Assembly: GCA_024655885.1 (NCBI GenBank) | Contig: JANLFN010000004.1 | Coordinates: forward strand, 124,001 to 188,000 | Source: Eubacteriales bacterium | GTDB lineage: Bacteria > Bacillota > Clostridia > Acetivibrionales > JANLFN01 | Length of the DNA stretch: 64,000 nt | Direction: 5' to 3' | In this document: in pieces, positions 51,262 through 59,831 of the stretch | How positions within the stretch are numbered: the first letter of the stretch is position 1 | Layout: each line of letters begins with the position of its first letter | Program-made: the position numbers and the translations under genes | Notes under the pieces: generated by a model | Seen by the model: the letters and a program-made list of their open reading frames with translations, nothing else | What the model was told of the DNA's origin: nothing | Database searches by the model: none

Positions 51262-53937
51262 TTATACCACTTTTTCCAGCTTTACCGCACATACCTTGTA
51301 TTCGGGTATTTTGGCGGTTGGATCCACCACATTGTTTGTAAGGTAATTCGCCGCCCCATCCGCATAATGGAAAGGCATGAATACAACATCTTCTTCCACA
51401 ATATCCGTCACTTTTACTTTCGTCGTCACTTTTCCGCGCCGCGAAGACACCCTTATCCTTTCACCGTCCGCTATGCCAAGCCTGCTGGCTGTTTCAGGGT
51501 TGACCTGGGCATAGGATTCTCCGGCGATCATATTCAATCCGTCCACCTTGCCCGTCATGGTCCTGGTATGATACTGGTACAAAATCCTGCCTGTGGTCAG
51601 GATATACGGATACTCCGCATCAGGCAGCTCCGCGCTCTCAATGTATTCGGCAGGCTTAAACAGCCCTTTGCCCCTTGTAAAGGTCTCTCTGTGCAGTATC
51701 TTGGAGCCAGGATGGTCCTTGGTGGGACACGGCCACTGCAGCCCCTTTTCTTCAATCCTTTCAAAGCTGATTCCCCCATAGGAGGGAGTTAGTTCCGCGA
51801 TTTCATCCATTATTTCGGAGGGATGGGCGTATTTTCGGCCATATCCCAGCCTGTTCATTACCTCCATAAGGATCTGCCAGTCCGCCTTGGCCTCTCCCGG
51901 CGCTTCCACGGCTTTTCTGACCCTCTGCACCCTTCTCTCGGTATTTGTAAAGGTGCCGTCCTTTTCAGCAAAGGAAGCCGCAGGTAAAACCAGGTCCGCC
52001 AGCCGGGCGGTCTCGGTGAGGAAGATGTCCTGCACTACAAGAAAATCAAGAGCTTCAAGCGCTTTTTTCACATGGTTGATATCCGGGTCGGAAAGCATGG
52101 GGTTCTCGCCCATGATATACATAAACCTGACTTGGCCTTCTTCAGCCGCGGAAAGCATTTCAGTAACGGTCAAGCCGGCCCTGTCGGACAGCTTCACACC
52201 CCAATGCTTCTCGAACTTCTCCAGGACCTGGGGGTTAAACACCTTCTGGTAGCCCGTCAGGTCTCCGGGCAGGCATCCCATGTCGCAAGCGCCCTGAACA
52301 TTGTTCTGTCCGCGGAGAGGATTCACCCCCGCCCCTTCCTTTCCTATGTTTCCACAGAGCAGGGCCAGGTTGGAAACCGACATGACGCCCTGAGTGCCTG
52401 TACTGTGCTGGGTTACGCCCATGGAATAATATATGGCCGCCCTTTCACCCCCGGCATACAATCTTGCCGCTTTTCTCAGGTCCTCTGCGTCGATGCCGCA
52501 GATTTCAGCCACCTTTTCGGGTGTGTAGCTCTTGACGGTTTGGACCAGCTCCTCGTACCCCTCGGTCCTGCTTTGAATATATTCCATGTCCTGGAGGCCC
52601 TCTTCAATGATAACGTTCATCATCCCATTCAGAAGAGCTACATTGGTACCGGGTTTGATCTGCAGGAATATTTCCGCCAGATCCGCCAGTTCTATCCTTC
52701 TGGGCTCCGCCACAATAATTTTGGCTCCCCTTTTCCTCGCCTGCTTTATCTTAGCTCCTATGACCGGATGATTTTCGGTGGTGTTCGTTCCGGTAATAAA
52801 TATGACGTCGGAAGATAACACTTCTTCGATGCTGTTTGTCATGGCACCGCTTCCCAGGGTTGTGGCCAGGCCCGCCACGGTAGACGCATGGCAAAGGCGG
52901 GCGCAGTGGTCCACGTTATTTGTTCCTATTCCTGCCCTGAACAGCTTCTGGAACAGATAGTTTTCTTCATTCGTGACCCTGGCTGAAGCCAGCCCGGCCA
53001 AAGCATCTGCGCCGTATCTTCCCTTAATATCGTTGACTTTCTTTGCAATGGTATCGTAGGCTTCCTCCCAGGTGATCTCCACAAATTCCCCGTCTTTTTT
53101 CAGCAGAGGCTTCTTAAGCCTGTCCGGATGGTTTACAAAGCCGTAGGCAAACTTGCCTTTGACGCAGAGAAGGCCACTGTTGGCAGGCCCGTTGGCAGGT
53201 TCCACCCCCACAATCCGGTTGCCTTTTGTGACCAGGTACATCTCACAGCCCACTCCGCAGTAAGAGCAGACGGTCTTGGTTTTCACGGTATTCCAGGCGC
53301 TCAGCTTCTCCCTGGATTTAGGCATCAGCGCACCTACCGGACATACGGATACACAGTTTCCACAGGAAACGCATTTGCTCTTATCCCCTTTTTGTCCTGC
53401 AAAAGCATCTCCTTCAAGCTCAATCCCTTTATCGCTGAAGCTGATTGCATCGGAGCACTGGAGCTGGTTGCAGACCTGCACGCACTTCCCGCACTTGATG
53501 CATTTATTATGGTCTTCATAGTAAAATGGATTGCTCTCATCGATTTCGTACCTTTTCTCGCCTGTTTTTACGTTTATATCCTTGCTTCCGTAAGCGGCAT
53601 AGTATTCCTGGAGCTTGCACACCCCCGACTTTCCGCAGGTCAGGCAGTCCGGGGTATGGGTTTCGGCAATCTTGTCCAGCACCATTTTTCTTGCCTTAAT
53701 AATCCTGTAAGAATTCGTTTTAATATCCATTCCTTCGGTCACAACGGTAGAACACGCAGGTACCGGCTCATCCGCACCGGCAACTTCAACAATGCACATC
53801 CCGCACAAATTCAAGCTTTTACAGCCTTCAAGGTAACACAGGTTCGGGATGTCCACATGGTTTTGTTCTGCGGCCTTCAGGATGGTCATTCCCTCTTCCG
53901 CCACCGCGTTTTTTCCGTTTAATATGAATTTAATCAT
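51262..53937 (-). CDS. fdhA: Formate dehydrogenase alpha subunit (Cys form)
   Basis: 891 residues. N-terminal [2Fe-2S] (C34, C45, C48, C62), His-Cys [4Fe-4S] (H94, C98, C101, C107), two ferredoxin [4Fe-4S] clusters (C146/149/152/156 and C189/192/195/199), then the catalytic domain with its own cluster (C224, C227, C231, C258). The metal ligand is Cys349 in 'DHCARLCHASTVAGL', where many clostridial enzymes have selenocysteine, followed by His350. The C-terminal pterin-binding domain is complete. It converts formate and CO2. The start overlaps the hydrogenase stop by 8 nt; mobA and fdhD follow. The rich cluster set fits electron transfer to a partner such as HydA. Confidence 0.95.
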   Translation of the reverse strand: MIKFILNGKNAVAEEGMTILKAAEQNHVDIPNLCYLEGCKSLNLCGMCIVEVAGADEPVPACSTVVTEGMDIKTNSYRIIKARKMVLDKIAETHTPDCLTCGKSGVCKLQEYYAAYGSKDINVKTGEKRYEIDESNPFYYEDHNKCIKCGKCVQVCNQLQCSDAISFSDKGIELEGDAFAGQKGDKSKCVSCGNCVSVCPVGALMPKSREKLSAWNTVKTKTVCSYCGVGCEMYLVTKGNRIVGVEPANGPANSGLLCVKGKFAYGFVNHPDRLKKPLLKKDGEFVEITWEEAYDTIAKKVNDIKGRYGADALAGLASARVTNEENYLFQKLFRAGIGTNNVDHCARLCHASTVAGLATTLGSGAMTNSIEEVLSSDVIFITGTNTTENHPVIGAKIKQARKRGAKIIVAEPRRIELADLAEIFLQIKPGTNVALLNGMMNVIIEEGLQDMEYIQSRTEGYEELVQTVKSYTPEKVAEICGIDAEDLRKAARLYAGGERAAIYYSMGVTQHSTGTQGVMSVSNLALLCGNIGKEGAGVNPLRGQNNVQGACDMGCLPGDLTGYQKVFNPQVLEKFEKHWGVKLSDRAGLTVTEMLSAAEEGQVRFMYIMGENPMLSDPDINHVKKALEALDFLVVQDIFLTETARLADLVLPAASFAEKDGTFTNTERRVQRVRKAVEAPGEAKADWQILMEVMNRLGYGRKYAHPSEIMDEIAELTPSYGGISFERIEEKGLQWPCPTKDHPGSKILHRETFTRGKGLFKPAEYIESAELPDAEYPYILTTGRILYQYHTRTMTGKVDGLNMIAGESYAQVNPETASRLGIADGERIRVSSRRGKVTTKVKVTDIVEEDVVFMPFHYADGAANYLTNNVVDPTAKIPEYKVCAVKLEKVV

Positions 53938-55690
53938 GATTTATTCCTCCTACCGGATAATTTTCCCTCTGGATGTAATGGGTATGAAGGAGCTTGTGGG
54001 CCCTGTGGCTTCCGGGCTTTTCAAAGTACTCACGGTAAAGCATTTGAACCCTCGGATTCTCATGGGATTTTCTTATGGGCAGTCCCCTGTCCTCTTCATA
54101 GATGGCTTTTGCCCTTTCCACCCTTAAGTCCAGGGCATTCCTGACCTGCGACGGCTGTATGGGCTGTCCGCCTCCGTTTACACATCCTCCGGGGCACGCC
54201 ATTACCTCTATAAAGTGATATTCAGCTTCTCCAGCCTTAATCTTTTCCAGCAGCTTTCTTGCATTTCCCAGTCCATGGGCTACAGCCGCCTTTATTTTCA
54301 TTCCCCCGGCTTCAACCACCGCTTCTTTAATCCCTTCAATACCTCTTACAACGCCGTATTCAATATGATCAAGGGATTTGCCTTCCAGTATTTCCACCAC
54401 GGTGCGCAGCGCAGCTTCCATAACTCCGCCGGTTGCCCCGAATATAACGGCGGCTCCCGTCGCATCCCCCATAGGGTCGTCGAAGTGCAAATCCGAAACA
54501 TTCTCGAAATCTATGCCGGCTTCCCTGATCATCCGCGCCAGTTCCCTGGTCGTCAGCACAACATCTACGTCCGCATACCCGGTGGATGACAGTTCAGGCC
54601 TTTGGGCCTCGAATTTTTTCGCCGTGCACGGCATAATGGACACAACAAATACCTTTGACGGGTGGATCCCCTCTTTTTCCGCATAATAGGACTTCAGCAC
54701 GGCCCCGAACATTTCATGGGGAGACTTGCAGCTCGAAAGATTATCCAGGAATTCAGGATAGTTGTGCTCACAGAACTTGATCCATCCCGGGCTGCATGAC
54801 GTGATCAGCGGGAGTTTTCCTCCGTTTTTGATCCTCTCCAGCAGTTCGGTCCCTTCTTCCATAATGGTTAAATCCGCTGCGGTATCGGTGTCGAAAACCC
54901 GTTTGAACCCCAATTTTTTCAAAGCGGCGATCATGTTGTACGTAGCCCTTGTGCCTATGGGCATGCCGAATTCTTCTCCTATGGCAACCCTTACCGCCGG
55001 TGCCGTCTGCACTACCACATGCATGCTTTTGTCGGCCAGGGCGTCCCACACCCTTTCGGTGTCGTCCTTTTCCCTCAAGGCTCCCACAGGACATACGGCT
55101 ATGCACTGTCCGCACATGGAGCAGGGAAGGTCGTTCAAGCTCCTGCCGGCGATAGTGGAAGCTACGGTATAAGAGTCTTTTTCAACGGTTTCGATCACAG
55201 ACACGCTCTGCAAATTGCACATGCTTACACACCGCCCGCACCCTATGCACTTGTTCGGATCTCTTACAATGGAAGGGGAAAAGTTGTCTATAGGCAGGTT
55301 ATGGGGTTCACCGTCAACCCTTATTTCTTTGACATCCAGCTCTTCCGCCAGATTCTGAAGCTCGCACCGCATACTTCTCACACAGGTCAGGCACTGCCTT
55401 TTATGGTTGGCCAGGATGAGCTCCAGGGTCCTCTTTCTTGCCTCTACAACAGCCGGACTGTGGGTATAAACTTCCATCCCTTCCGTAACCCTGCACGTAC
55501 AGGATGTCTGCAGCTCCCCTTCCCCCTGGATTTCCACCACGCACATCTTGCAGTTGCCGGCTTCGTTAATATCTTTCAGGAAACAAAGGGTAGGTATTCT
55601 TATGCCGGCGAATTTTGCCGCTTCCAGTATGGTGTACTCCTTTGGGACCTGAATCCTTTTCCCGTCGATACCGATATTCACCATTTCCAT
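53930..55690 (-). CDS. hydA: [FeFe] hydrogenase catalytic subunit
   Basis: 586 residues. [2Fe-2S] (C36, C47, C50, C64 or C66), His-Cys cluster (H96, C100, C103, C109), two [4Fe-4S] clusters (C148/151/154/158 and C190/193/196/200), then the H-domain: TSCSPGW (C299), MPCTAKK (C355) and 'MACPGGCVNGGGQP' (C499, C503). The first motif has Ser where CpI has its cluster-ligand Cys300; I recall TSCSPGW in multimeric NAD(P)-linked enzymes, but am not certain. A C-terminal extension of ~75 residues is also of that type. Genes for HydB/HydC partners are not in the window. It is overlapped by fdhA, implying a joint complex. Confidence 0.95.
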   Translation of the reverse strand: MEMVNIGIDGKRIQVPKEYTILEAAKFAGIRIPTLCFLKDINEAGNCKMCVVEIQGEGELQTSCTCRVTEGMEVYTHSPAVVEARKRTLELILANHKRQCLTCVRSMRCELQNLAEELDVKEIRVDGEPHNLPIDNFSPSIVRDPNKCIGCGRCVSMCNLQSVSVIETVEKDSYTVASTIAGRSLNDLPCSMCGQCIAVCPVGALREKDDTERVWDALADKSMHVVVQTAPAVRVAIGEEFGMPIGTRATYNMIAALKKLGFKRVFDTDTAADLTIMEEGTELLERIKNGGKLPLITSCSPGWIKFCEHNYPEFLDNLSSCKSPHEMFGAVLKSYYAEKEGIHPSKVFVVSIMPCTAKKFEAQRPELSSTGYADVDVVLTTRELARMIREAGIDFENVSDLHFDDPMGDATGAAVIFGATGGVMEAALRTVVEILEGKSLDHIEYGVVRGIEGIKEAVVEAGGMKIKAAVAHGLGNARKLLEKIKAGEAEYHFIEVMACPGGCVNGGGQPIQPSQVRNALDLRVERAKAIYEEDRGLPIRKSHENPRVQMLYREYFEKPGSHRAHKLLHTHYIQRENYPVGGINHD

Positions 55691-56082
55691 TTTTCACTAT
55701 CTCCTCTCCTATGCTTTTCAATCGCACTTGGCTGTGTATTCGCCTTCAGCGCATTTTAACTGTCAAACACAATAGGACTACTCATATTTGTAGTCCTTCT
55801 TCCAGAATAAAAGATATAGAGGAATTTTTTTAATGATAGATGTAGTTTTGAAAAATCACTATAGCAATATAAATATAAATGTATATAATAAAGTACAATT
55901 TATTTAACCCTATAGCTTAATGCTGTAAAGTTAAGATTATTTTATTACTTTAAGTTGTTTAAATCATGGAAATATATTTTTATTTTTTGTATTTTTTTAC
56001 GTACTTCGGTATACATGGATGAGGTGGTGGAAGATTGGCCATAAAACGGGGAAATGCCCCTTATAGAGGCATTTCTCTTGCT
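55691..56082. other. AT-rich intergenic region upstream of hydA
   Basis: No gene seen. It includes an 8-bp hairpin AGGACTAC/GTAGTCCT (55774-55797) in the hydA leader and long A/T tracts at 55800-56000 likely to hold the hydA promoter. I searched by eye for a Rex-type TTGTTAA/TTAACAA palindrome and did not find a convincing one. Confidence 0.55.
56049..56077 (-). terminator. Terminator of the DUF1540 gene
   Basis: Stem GAAATGCC / GGCATTTC, 6 nt beyond the stop codon, followed on the minus strand by CCCGTTTTA. Confidence 0.65.
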
Positions 56083-56244
56083 TTACCTGCCGTTCTTAAA
56101 AGTTGTGCAGCAGGTTCCGTCACTGGTCTCAGCTTTACCGTCGCCCATGGCATCAACTTCAAGAGCATCCGCATGGCACATGCGGCCATTGTTGTAGCGG
56201 CAATTTTCAACACCGCATTTAACCTGCATTCTAGGAGCTTCCAT
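56083..56244 (-). CDS. Small DUF1540 cysteine-rich protein
   Basis: 53 residues beginning MEAPRMQVKCGVENC and ending TCCTTFKNGR. Cysteines are C10, C15, C23, C45 and C46; the pattern 'CGVENCRYNNGRMCHADALEV' is that of DUF1540, short metal-binding-like proteins common in clostridia and often linked with spores. GAGGAGGTG sits 5-6 nt before the ATG, so the start is firm. A terminator follows. Function unknown; a role in metal or redox handling is only suggested by the neighbouring rubredoxin-like and rubrerythrin genes. Confidence 0.85.
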   Translation of the reverse strand: MEAPRMQVKCGVENCRYNNGRMCHADALEVDAMGDGKAETSDGTCCTTFKNGR

Positions 56245-56453
56245 CCCTTTCACCTCCTCTTATGAATAATCTCCCCCAAAGGGACCGAGTTTATGAACCA
56301 TAGCCCCTCCCCTGGGCTAATATTTCAAATGCAGCACATCCTCCACAAGGTATGTCACCAGAATCATGGGACTGGGGATATTGACATCAAGAACATATAG
56401 CGCGGATATGTATATCCTTTGCAAAACACCCCCGGCATATTCATAAAAAAAGA

Positions 56454-56479
56454 GACTGCCTAGTTTCCTTTAGGCAGCC
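56454..56479 (-). terminator. Terminator of the RCKP rubredoxin-like gene
   Basis: Stem GACTGCCTA / TAGGCAGCC with an 8-nt loop, 19 nt after the stop, followed on the minus strand by TCTTTTTTT (56444-56453). Confidence 0.8.
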
Positions 56480-56498
56480 GCTTCCTTCCTTTTTTCTT

Positions 56499-56609
56499 TT
56501 ACGCCTTCTTCTCAAAAGCCTCCTTAGGTGCTCCGCACTTCGGACATTTCTGCGGTTTGCACCTGCCTTCCTTTTCTTCACCGCACTGTGAGCATTTCCA
56601 TGTCGCCAT
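56499..56609 (-). CDS. RCKP-type rubredoxin-like small protein
   Basis: 36 residues, with the sequence opening MATWKCSQCGEEKEG, then RCKPQKCPKCGAPKEAF. C6/C9 and C22/C25 form two CxxC knuckles like rubredoxin or the rubredoxin end of rubrerythrin; C17 lies in the RCKP motif that names this class. AAAGGAGGTG precedes the ATG. It is probably an iron-binding electron carrier or oxidative-stress protein working with rubrerythrin, encoded just upstream. Function is inferred from the knuckles and the neighbour only. Confidence 0.85.
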   Translation of the reverse strand: MATWKCSQCGEEKEGRCKPQKCPKCGAPKEAFEKKA

Positions 56610-56633
56610 GATTTCACCTCCTTTGAGACAAAA

Positions 56634-56683
56634 GGGGACGGTTCTTGTTTGACTCATAAATGAGTCAAACAAGAACCGTCCCC
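56634..56683. repeat. Perfect 23-bp palindrome (REP-like) after rubrerythrin
   Basis: GGGGACGGTTCTTGTTTGAC-TCA with its exact complement after a TAAA loop. It starts 8 nt after the rubrerythrin stop; the minus-strand flank CTTTTGT makes it also a plausible terminator. The 12-mer AGAACCGTCCCC also occurs at 10934-10945. It resembles short interspersed palindromes of clostridia and Desulfotomaculum-like genomes. Confidence 0.75.
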
Positions 56684-56690
56684 AAGTCTA

Positions 56691-57239
56691 TTACGCATTG
56701 AAATATCTTTTCAGTAAGCCTCTGAAGGCCGCACCGTGGCGCGCCTCATCCTTGCACATCTCGTGCACCGTGTCATGGATTGCATCGTAATTCAACTGCT
56801 TGGCCTTTGTGGCCAGGTCCTTTTTGCCGCTGGTTGCCCCAAACTCAGCTTCAACCCTCAATTGAAGATTTTTCTTGGTATCGGCATAAACAACCTCTCC
56901 CAGCAGTTCCGCAAACTTGGCCGCATGGTCCGCTTCCTCAAAGGCTATGCGCCTGTATGCTTCCGCAACTTCCGGATAGCCCTCCCTGTCCGCCTGGCGG
57001 CTCATGGCAAGATACATGCCTACTTCGGTGCATTCCCCCATGAAGTTGGCGCGGAGTCCCTCCACCACCTCAGGGTCCACTCCCTGTGCAACACCAATCT
57101 TATGCTCATCCGCCCAGGTCAATGCCTCTTCGGTCTTTTCAACGAACTTTTCCCGGGGAGCCTTGCACTGGGGACATGTTTCAGGCGCTTCGGTCCCTAT
57201 ATGCACATATCCGCAAACTGAACAAACAAACTTTTTCAT
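56691..57239 (-). CDS. Rubrerythrin with N-terminal rubredoxin domain
   Basis: 182 residues from the ATG at 57239 (GAGAGGTG upstream; an in-frame TTG further up is unlikely). The rubredoxin domain comes first: '[24 protein letters not shown]' with both CxxC knuckles. The di-iron domain follows with '[51 protein letters not shown]' and '[18 protein letters not shown]' (ExxH pairs). This order is that of reverse rubrerythrin, which detoxifies peroxide and oxygen in anaerobes. The rubredoxin-like small gene follows downstream. Confidence 0.95.
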   Translation of the reverse strand: MKKFVCSVCGYVHIGTEAPETCPQCKAPREKFVEKTEEALTWADEHKIGVAQGVDPEVVEGLRANFMGECTEVGMYLAMSRQADREGYPEVAEAYRRIAFEEADHAAKFAELLGEVVYADTKKNLQLRVEAEFGATSGKKDLATKAKQLNYDAIHDTVHEMCKDEARHGAAFRGLLKRYFNA

Positions 57240-57349
57240 ATATACACCTCTCAAATTTATTTATTTTTTAATCACTAAACAATTTTATACCCTATAATTT
57301 ATAAAATAAACGAAATTTTTTTAGAAATATTTTCTTCCCGCAAACAAAA

Positions 57350-57366
57350 AAAGCCCCCGCGGGCTT
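57350..57366 (-). terminator. Intrinsic terminator of the GerMN gene
   Basis: Stem AAAGCCC/GGGCTTT with a 4-nt loop, 15 nt after the stop codon, then TTTTTTG on the minus strand. Confidence 0.85.
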
Positions 57367-57380
57367 TATTGCAGTAGGGT

Positions 57381-58268
57381 CTATTCCAGGGTTTCAAGAT
57401 ATGTGGCCTCATCCTCTTCCTGCGACGAGGTTTCCTGGCTTGCATCGATGCCTGACTGGATCCCCTGGTCGCCGGGTTTAGTGCTTCCGGGCTTTGTTTC
57501 ACTCTGTTTGGTGGTTCCCTGCTTGGTGGTGTCCTGTTGATTTTTGTCCGAATCCTTGCCGGTGGATTCATTTGCCTTGCTGGGGACACTATTCTTTTGC
57601 GTACTGCTCTGTGTCTCTTTTGCAGCGTCCGGTGCGTTTTCATTGGTAGTTGAGCTCACGGCAGGTGCCTCTTTTGATATGATGGAAGTGCTTCTAGGGA
57701 AAGGAGCATCGAACTGGAAGCTCCCTTTAAAATCTTTCTGGGTCTTGCCGTTGATGGTAAATTTTACTTTCTCAATCTCCTTCAGCTCGGTCAGGGAGTT
57801 GACCACCGAATAGATGGTCAGCTTTTCAGCCGTACTGCCTCCAGGGTGGTTATCGATAAACTCTTTGGAGAAATCCACCGTCGCAATGCCCGCATTGATG
57901 CTCACCGGTGAGCGCAGCTGGACTCCTGAAGGTATGGTGGGCTTCAAATCGGAACCCTGTCCGGGTCCCTTGATCAATTCCTTTACGATAATGGAGGCCA
58001 GGTTGTTGACGCTCTTTTTTGCCTCGCTTAAAGGGATATACCTGACTTCAAGCTTTAATTTGGTATTGTCCGCATTGGCAAAATAGAGATGTATGGGCAC
58101 TTTGTCCGTCAGCTTCTTAGCCTCTTCCTCATTCATTACGATACTGCTTGCCGGCTGAAGTTCATCATTTTTGCTCCCGCCCAGGCCAAGCTTTTGTAAG
58201 ATCCCACACCCTGAAAACAGGGATATTATCATAAAACATACTGTCGTAATGCAAACAACTCTACGCAT
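57381..58268 (-). CDS. GerMN domain lipoprotein
   Basis: 295 residues from the ATG at 58268 (GAGGTGG upstream). A signal peptide with lipobox 'SLFSGCGIL' is followed by one GerMN domain (~55-190): 'VPIHLYFANADNTKLKLEVRYIPLS', 'IVKELIKGPGQGSDLKPTIPSGVQLRSPVSI', 'IATVDFSKEFIDNHPGGSTAEKLTIYSVVNSL'. The last ~90 residues are low-complexity Thr/Lys/Gln/Ser-rich, with TKQGTTKQ-type repeats. GerMN domains occur in GerM and other sporulation or germination proteins and can bind peptidoglycan. The tail probably spans the wall. It is a single gene with its own terminator. Confidence 0.88.
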   Translation of the reverse strand: MRRVVCITTVCFMIISLFSGCGILQKLGLGGSKNDELQPASSIVMNEEEAKKLTDKVPIHLYFANADNTKLKLEVRYIPLSEAKKSVNNLASIIVKELIKGPGQGSDLKPTIPSGVQLRSPVSINAGIATVDFSKEFIDNHPGGSTAEKLTIYSVVNSLTELKEIEKVKFTINGKTQKDFKGSFQFDAPFPRSTSIISKEAPAVSSTTNENAPDAAKETQSSTQKNSVPSKANESTGKDSDKNQQDTTKQGTTKQSETKPGSTKPGDQGIQSGIDASQETSSQEEDEATYLETLE

Positions 58269-58363
58269 CCTCCGGCCACCTCGCAATATAATCTTTATAT
58301 GTTATTTTTATGCCGGATGTATTCCCAGTATGACCTAAAAATAAAATTTTGTCCGATTTCCAA

Positions 58364-58738
58364 TCAGCCCAGGGCCGTAAGCACACAAGCCTGCACCGCA
58401 TTCAGGCCCTTTTCGCGGATCAGGTCCAGGAGCTCCCTGTCGTAAGTGCCGGGCTGCAGCCATATATTTCCGATGCCCAGCCGCGCCGCTTCCTCAATGA
58501 CAGGCCTGCCGTTTTCAGGTGAAACCACCATGCCCACCACCTCCGGCTTTTCAGGAAGGGAGGCCAGGTTCCTGTAGCACCTGTCCCCCTCCACCGTCTC
58601 ATGGTTCGGATTTACGGCATAAACCCTGAAGCCCTCGGATTTCAGCCTTCTATAAATTTTGTTCCCGTACTTTTCCGGGTTGTTGCTTGCTCCCACCACG
58701 GCCCAAACCCTTTTCTCCAGCATCACTTCCTGCTGCAT
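58364..58738 (-). CDS. CoA-binding domain protein (YccU-like)
   Basis: 124 residues, a single Rossmann-type CoA-binding domain: 'VWAVVGASNNPEKYGNKIYRRLKSEGFRVYAVNPNHETVEG', then 'PEVVGMVVSPENGRPVIEEAARLGIGNIWLQPGTYD'. This is the stand-alone form similar to the N-terminal part of ADP-forming acyl-CoA synthetases. No catalytic His-containing domain is present, so enzyme activity is not expected from this chain alone. The biological role is unknown. No operon partners are obvious. Confidence 0.9.
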   Translation of the reverse strand: MQQEVMLEKRVWAVVGASNNPEKYGNKIYRRLKSEGFRVYAVNPNHETVEGDRCYRNLASLPEKPEVVGMVVSPENGRPVIEEAARLGIGNIWLQPGTYDRELLDLIREKGLNAVQACVLTALG

Positions 58739-58924
58739 CCATCCTCCCTCCTCTTTGCTGTTTAGTACTACTTTGTCTGATTTAGAAAAAACATGGTTTA
58801 ACGCAGAAAGCCATATCTTTCAGAAGGATTTTCAATAGCATCGAAAAGTCCATTCCAAGGTAATGGGGCATACTTTTCTGAATCACGGGGATTCCTTTTA
58901 CGATGAGGAATGTCCCGTTTTCCC

Positions 58925-58975
58925 CCGTCTTCACCCTCAGCTTCTCAGCCTGCGCGGAGCGTCTCAGCCCCTCAT
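58925..58975 (-). repeat. GCTGAG-rich dispersed repeat, copy 3
   Basis: Minus strand GGGCTGAGACGCTCCGCGCA then GGCTGAGAAGCTGAGGGTG, overlapping the stop of the YigZ-like gene. Matches the core of the copies at 36785-36955 and 38148-38189. Confidence 0.6.
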
Positions 58976-59643
58976 CTGTTTCTATCCGGCTTCACCGGTT
59001 TTCCTTCACCGTCCAGCGCTACATAAGTCTTTTCGCCCATTTCCACGATGGCTTTCCCATTGGAAGCCTCATTGATTAAAAGGGTAAATTTCAAAACGTC
59101 CTCCACCGGTACAAACACTATTATCTCCACATCCTGTCCGTATATTACGTTTTTTATGGCATAGCCCTTTCCCGCAATCACGCTCTGCAGTTTCCCCAGC
59201 ATCCCGTATTCCATCACCACGCTCGCTTCCATGCAGAGTTTTTTACAGACCACCGCCGCCGCTTCAATCCCTAAAGCTGCGCTTTTGCCGTACGCCCTGA
59301 TGAGGCCTGCCGCTCCCAGCAGGGTGCCTCCGAAATACCTGGTCACCACAACAACCAGGTCCTGTACCTCCATACGCTTTATCACCTCCAGTACAGGCAT
59401 TCCCGCCGTACCTGAAGGTTCGCCGTCGTCGCTGAACCGCTGGACGGTGTTTTCTCCTCCGATAAAATAGGCGTACACATTGTGGGTTGCATCCCGGTAC
59501 CTTGACTTCAGCGAATGAATGAAATCCAGCGCCTCCTCCTCGCTGGATGCGGGTTTAACCGAAGAAATAAACCTTGACTTCTTCTCCTCCATTTCAACAC
59601 TGGCGCAGTTGAATACCGTTTTATATTCCTTCCGCAATTCCAT
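58972..59643 (-). CDS. YigZ/IMPACT family protein
   Basis: 223 residues from the ATG at 59643; the frame continues to 59724, but family members start near 'MELRKEYKTVF'. Neither start has an ideal binding site. The N-terminal UPF0029 domain has 'EEKKSRFISSVKPASSEEEALDFI', 'RDATHNVYAYFIGG', 'RFSDDGEPSGTAGMPVLEVI' and 'VVVTRYFGGTLLGAAGLIRAYGKSA'. A DUF1949 domain follows (~140-210). Eukaryotic IMPACT regulates Gcn2; the bacterial role is unclear. A GCTGAG repeat overlaps the stop codon. Confidence 0.9.
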   Translation of the reverse strand: MELRKEYKTVFNCASVEMEEKKSRFISSVKPASSEEEALDFIHSLKSRYRDATHNVYAYFIGGENTVQRFSDDGEPSGTAGMPVLEVIKRMEVQDLVVVVTRYFGGTLLGAAGLIRAYGKSAALGIEAAAVVCKKLCMEASVVMEYGMLGKLQSVIAGKGYAIKNVIYGQDVEIIVFVPVEDVLKFTLLINEASNGKAIVEMGEKTYVALDGEGKPVKPDRNR

Positions 59644-59831
59644 CACCTCAGAAAAGTTCGTTAAGCCCTCAGTTATCCGCTGCCGGTAAAAAGCAAAATA
59701 AAAGACAGCTTCCCTTTCAGCCATCTTTTATTTTAGCATGAATCTTACTCTTTATTATAAAATAATTATCCAACTTTCCGTCGGCAGTTCTTACATGCTG
59801 CTTCAAACTCAGTCCCCGATTCCCCTATTCT

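Noticed and set aside
55691-55830. Rex operator upstream of hydA
   Set aside because: Only fragments of TTGTTAA/TTAACAA-like sequence; no proper palindrome.
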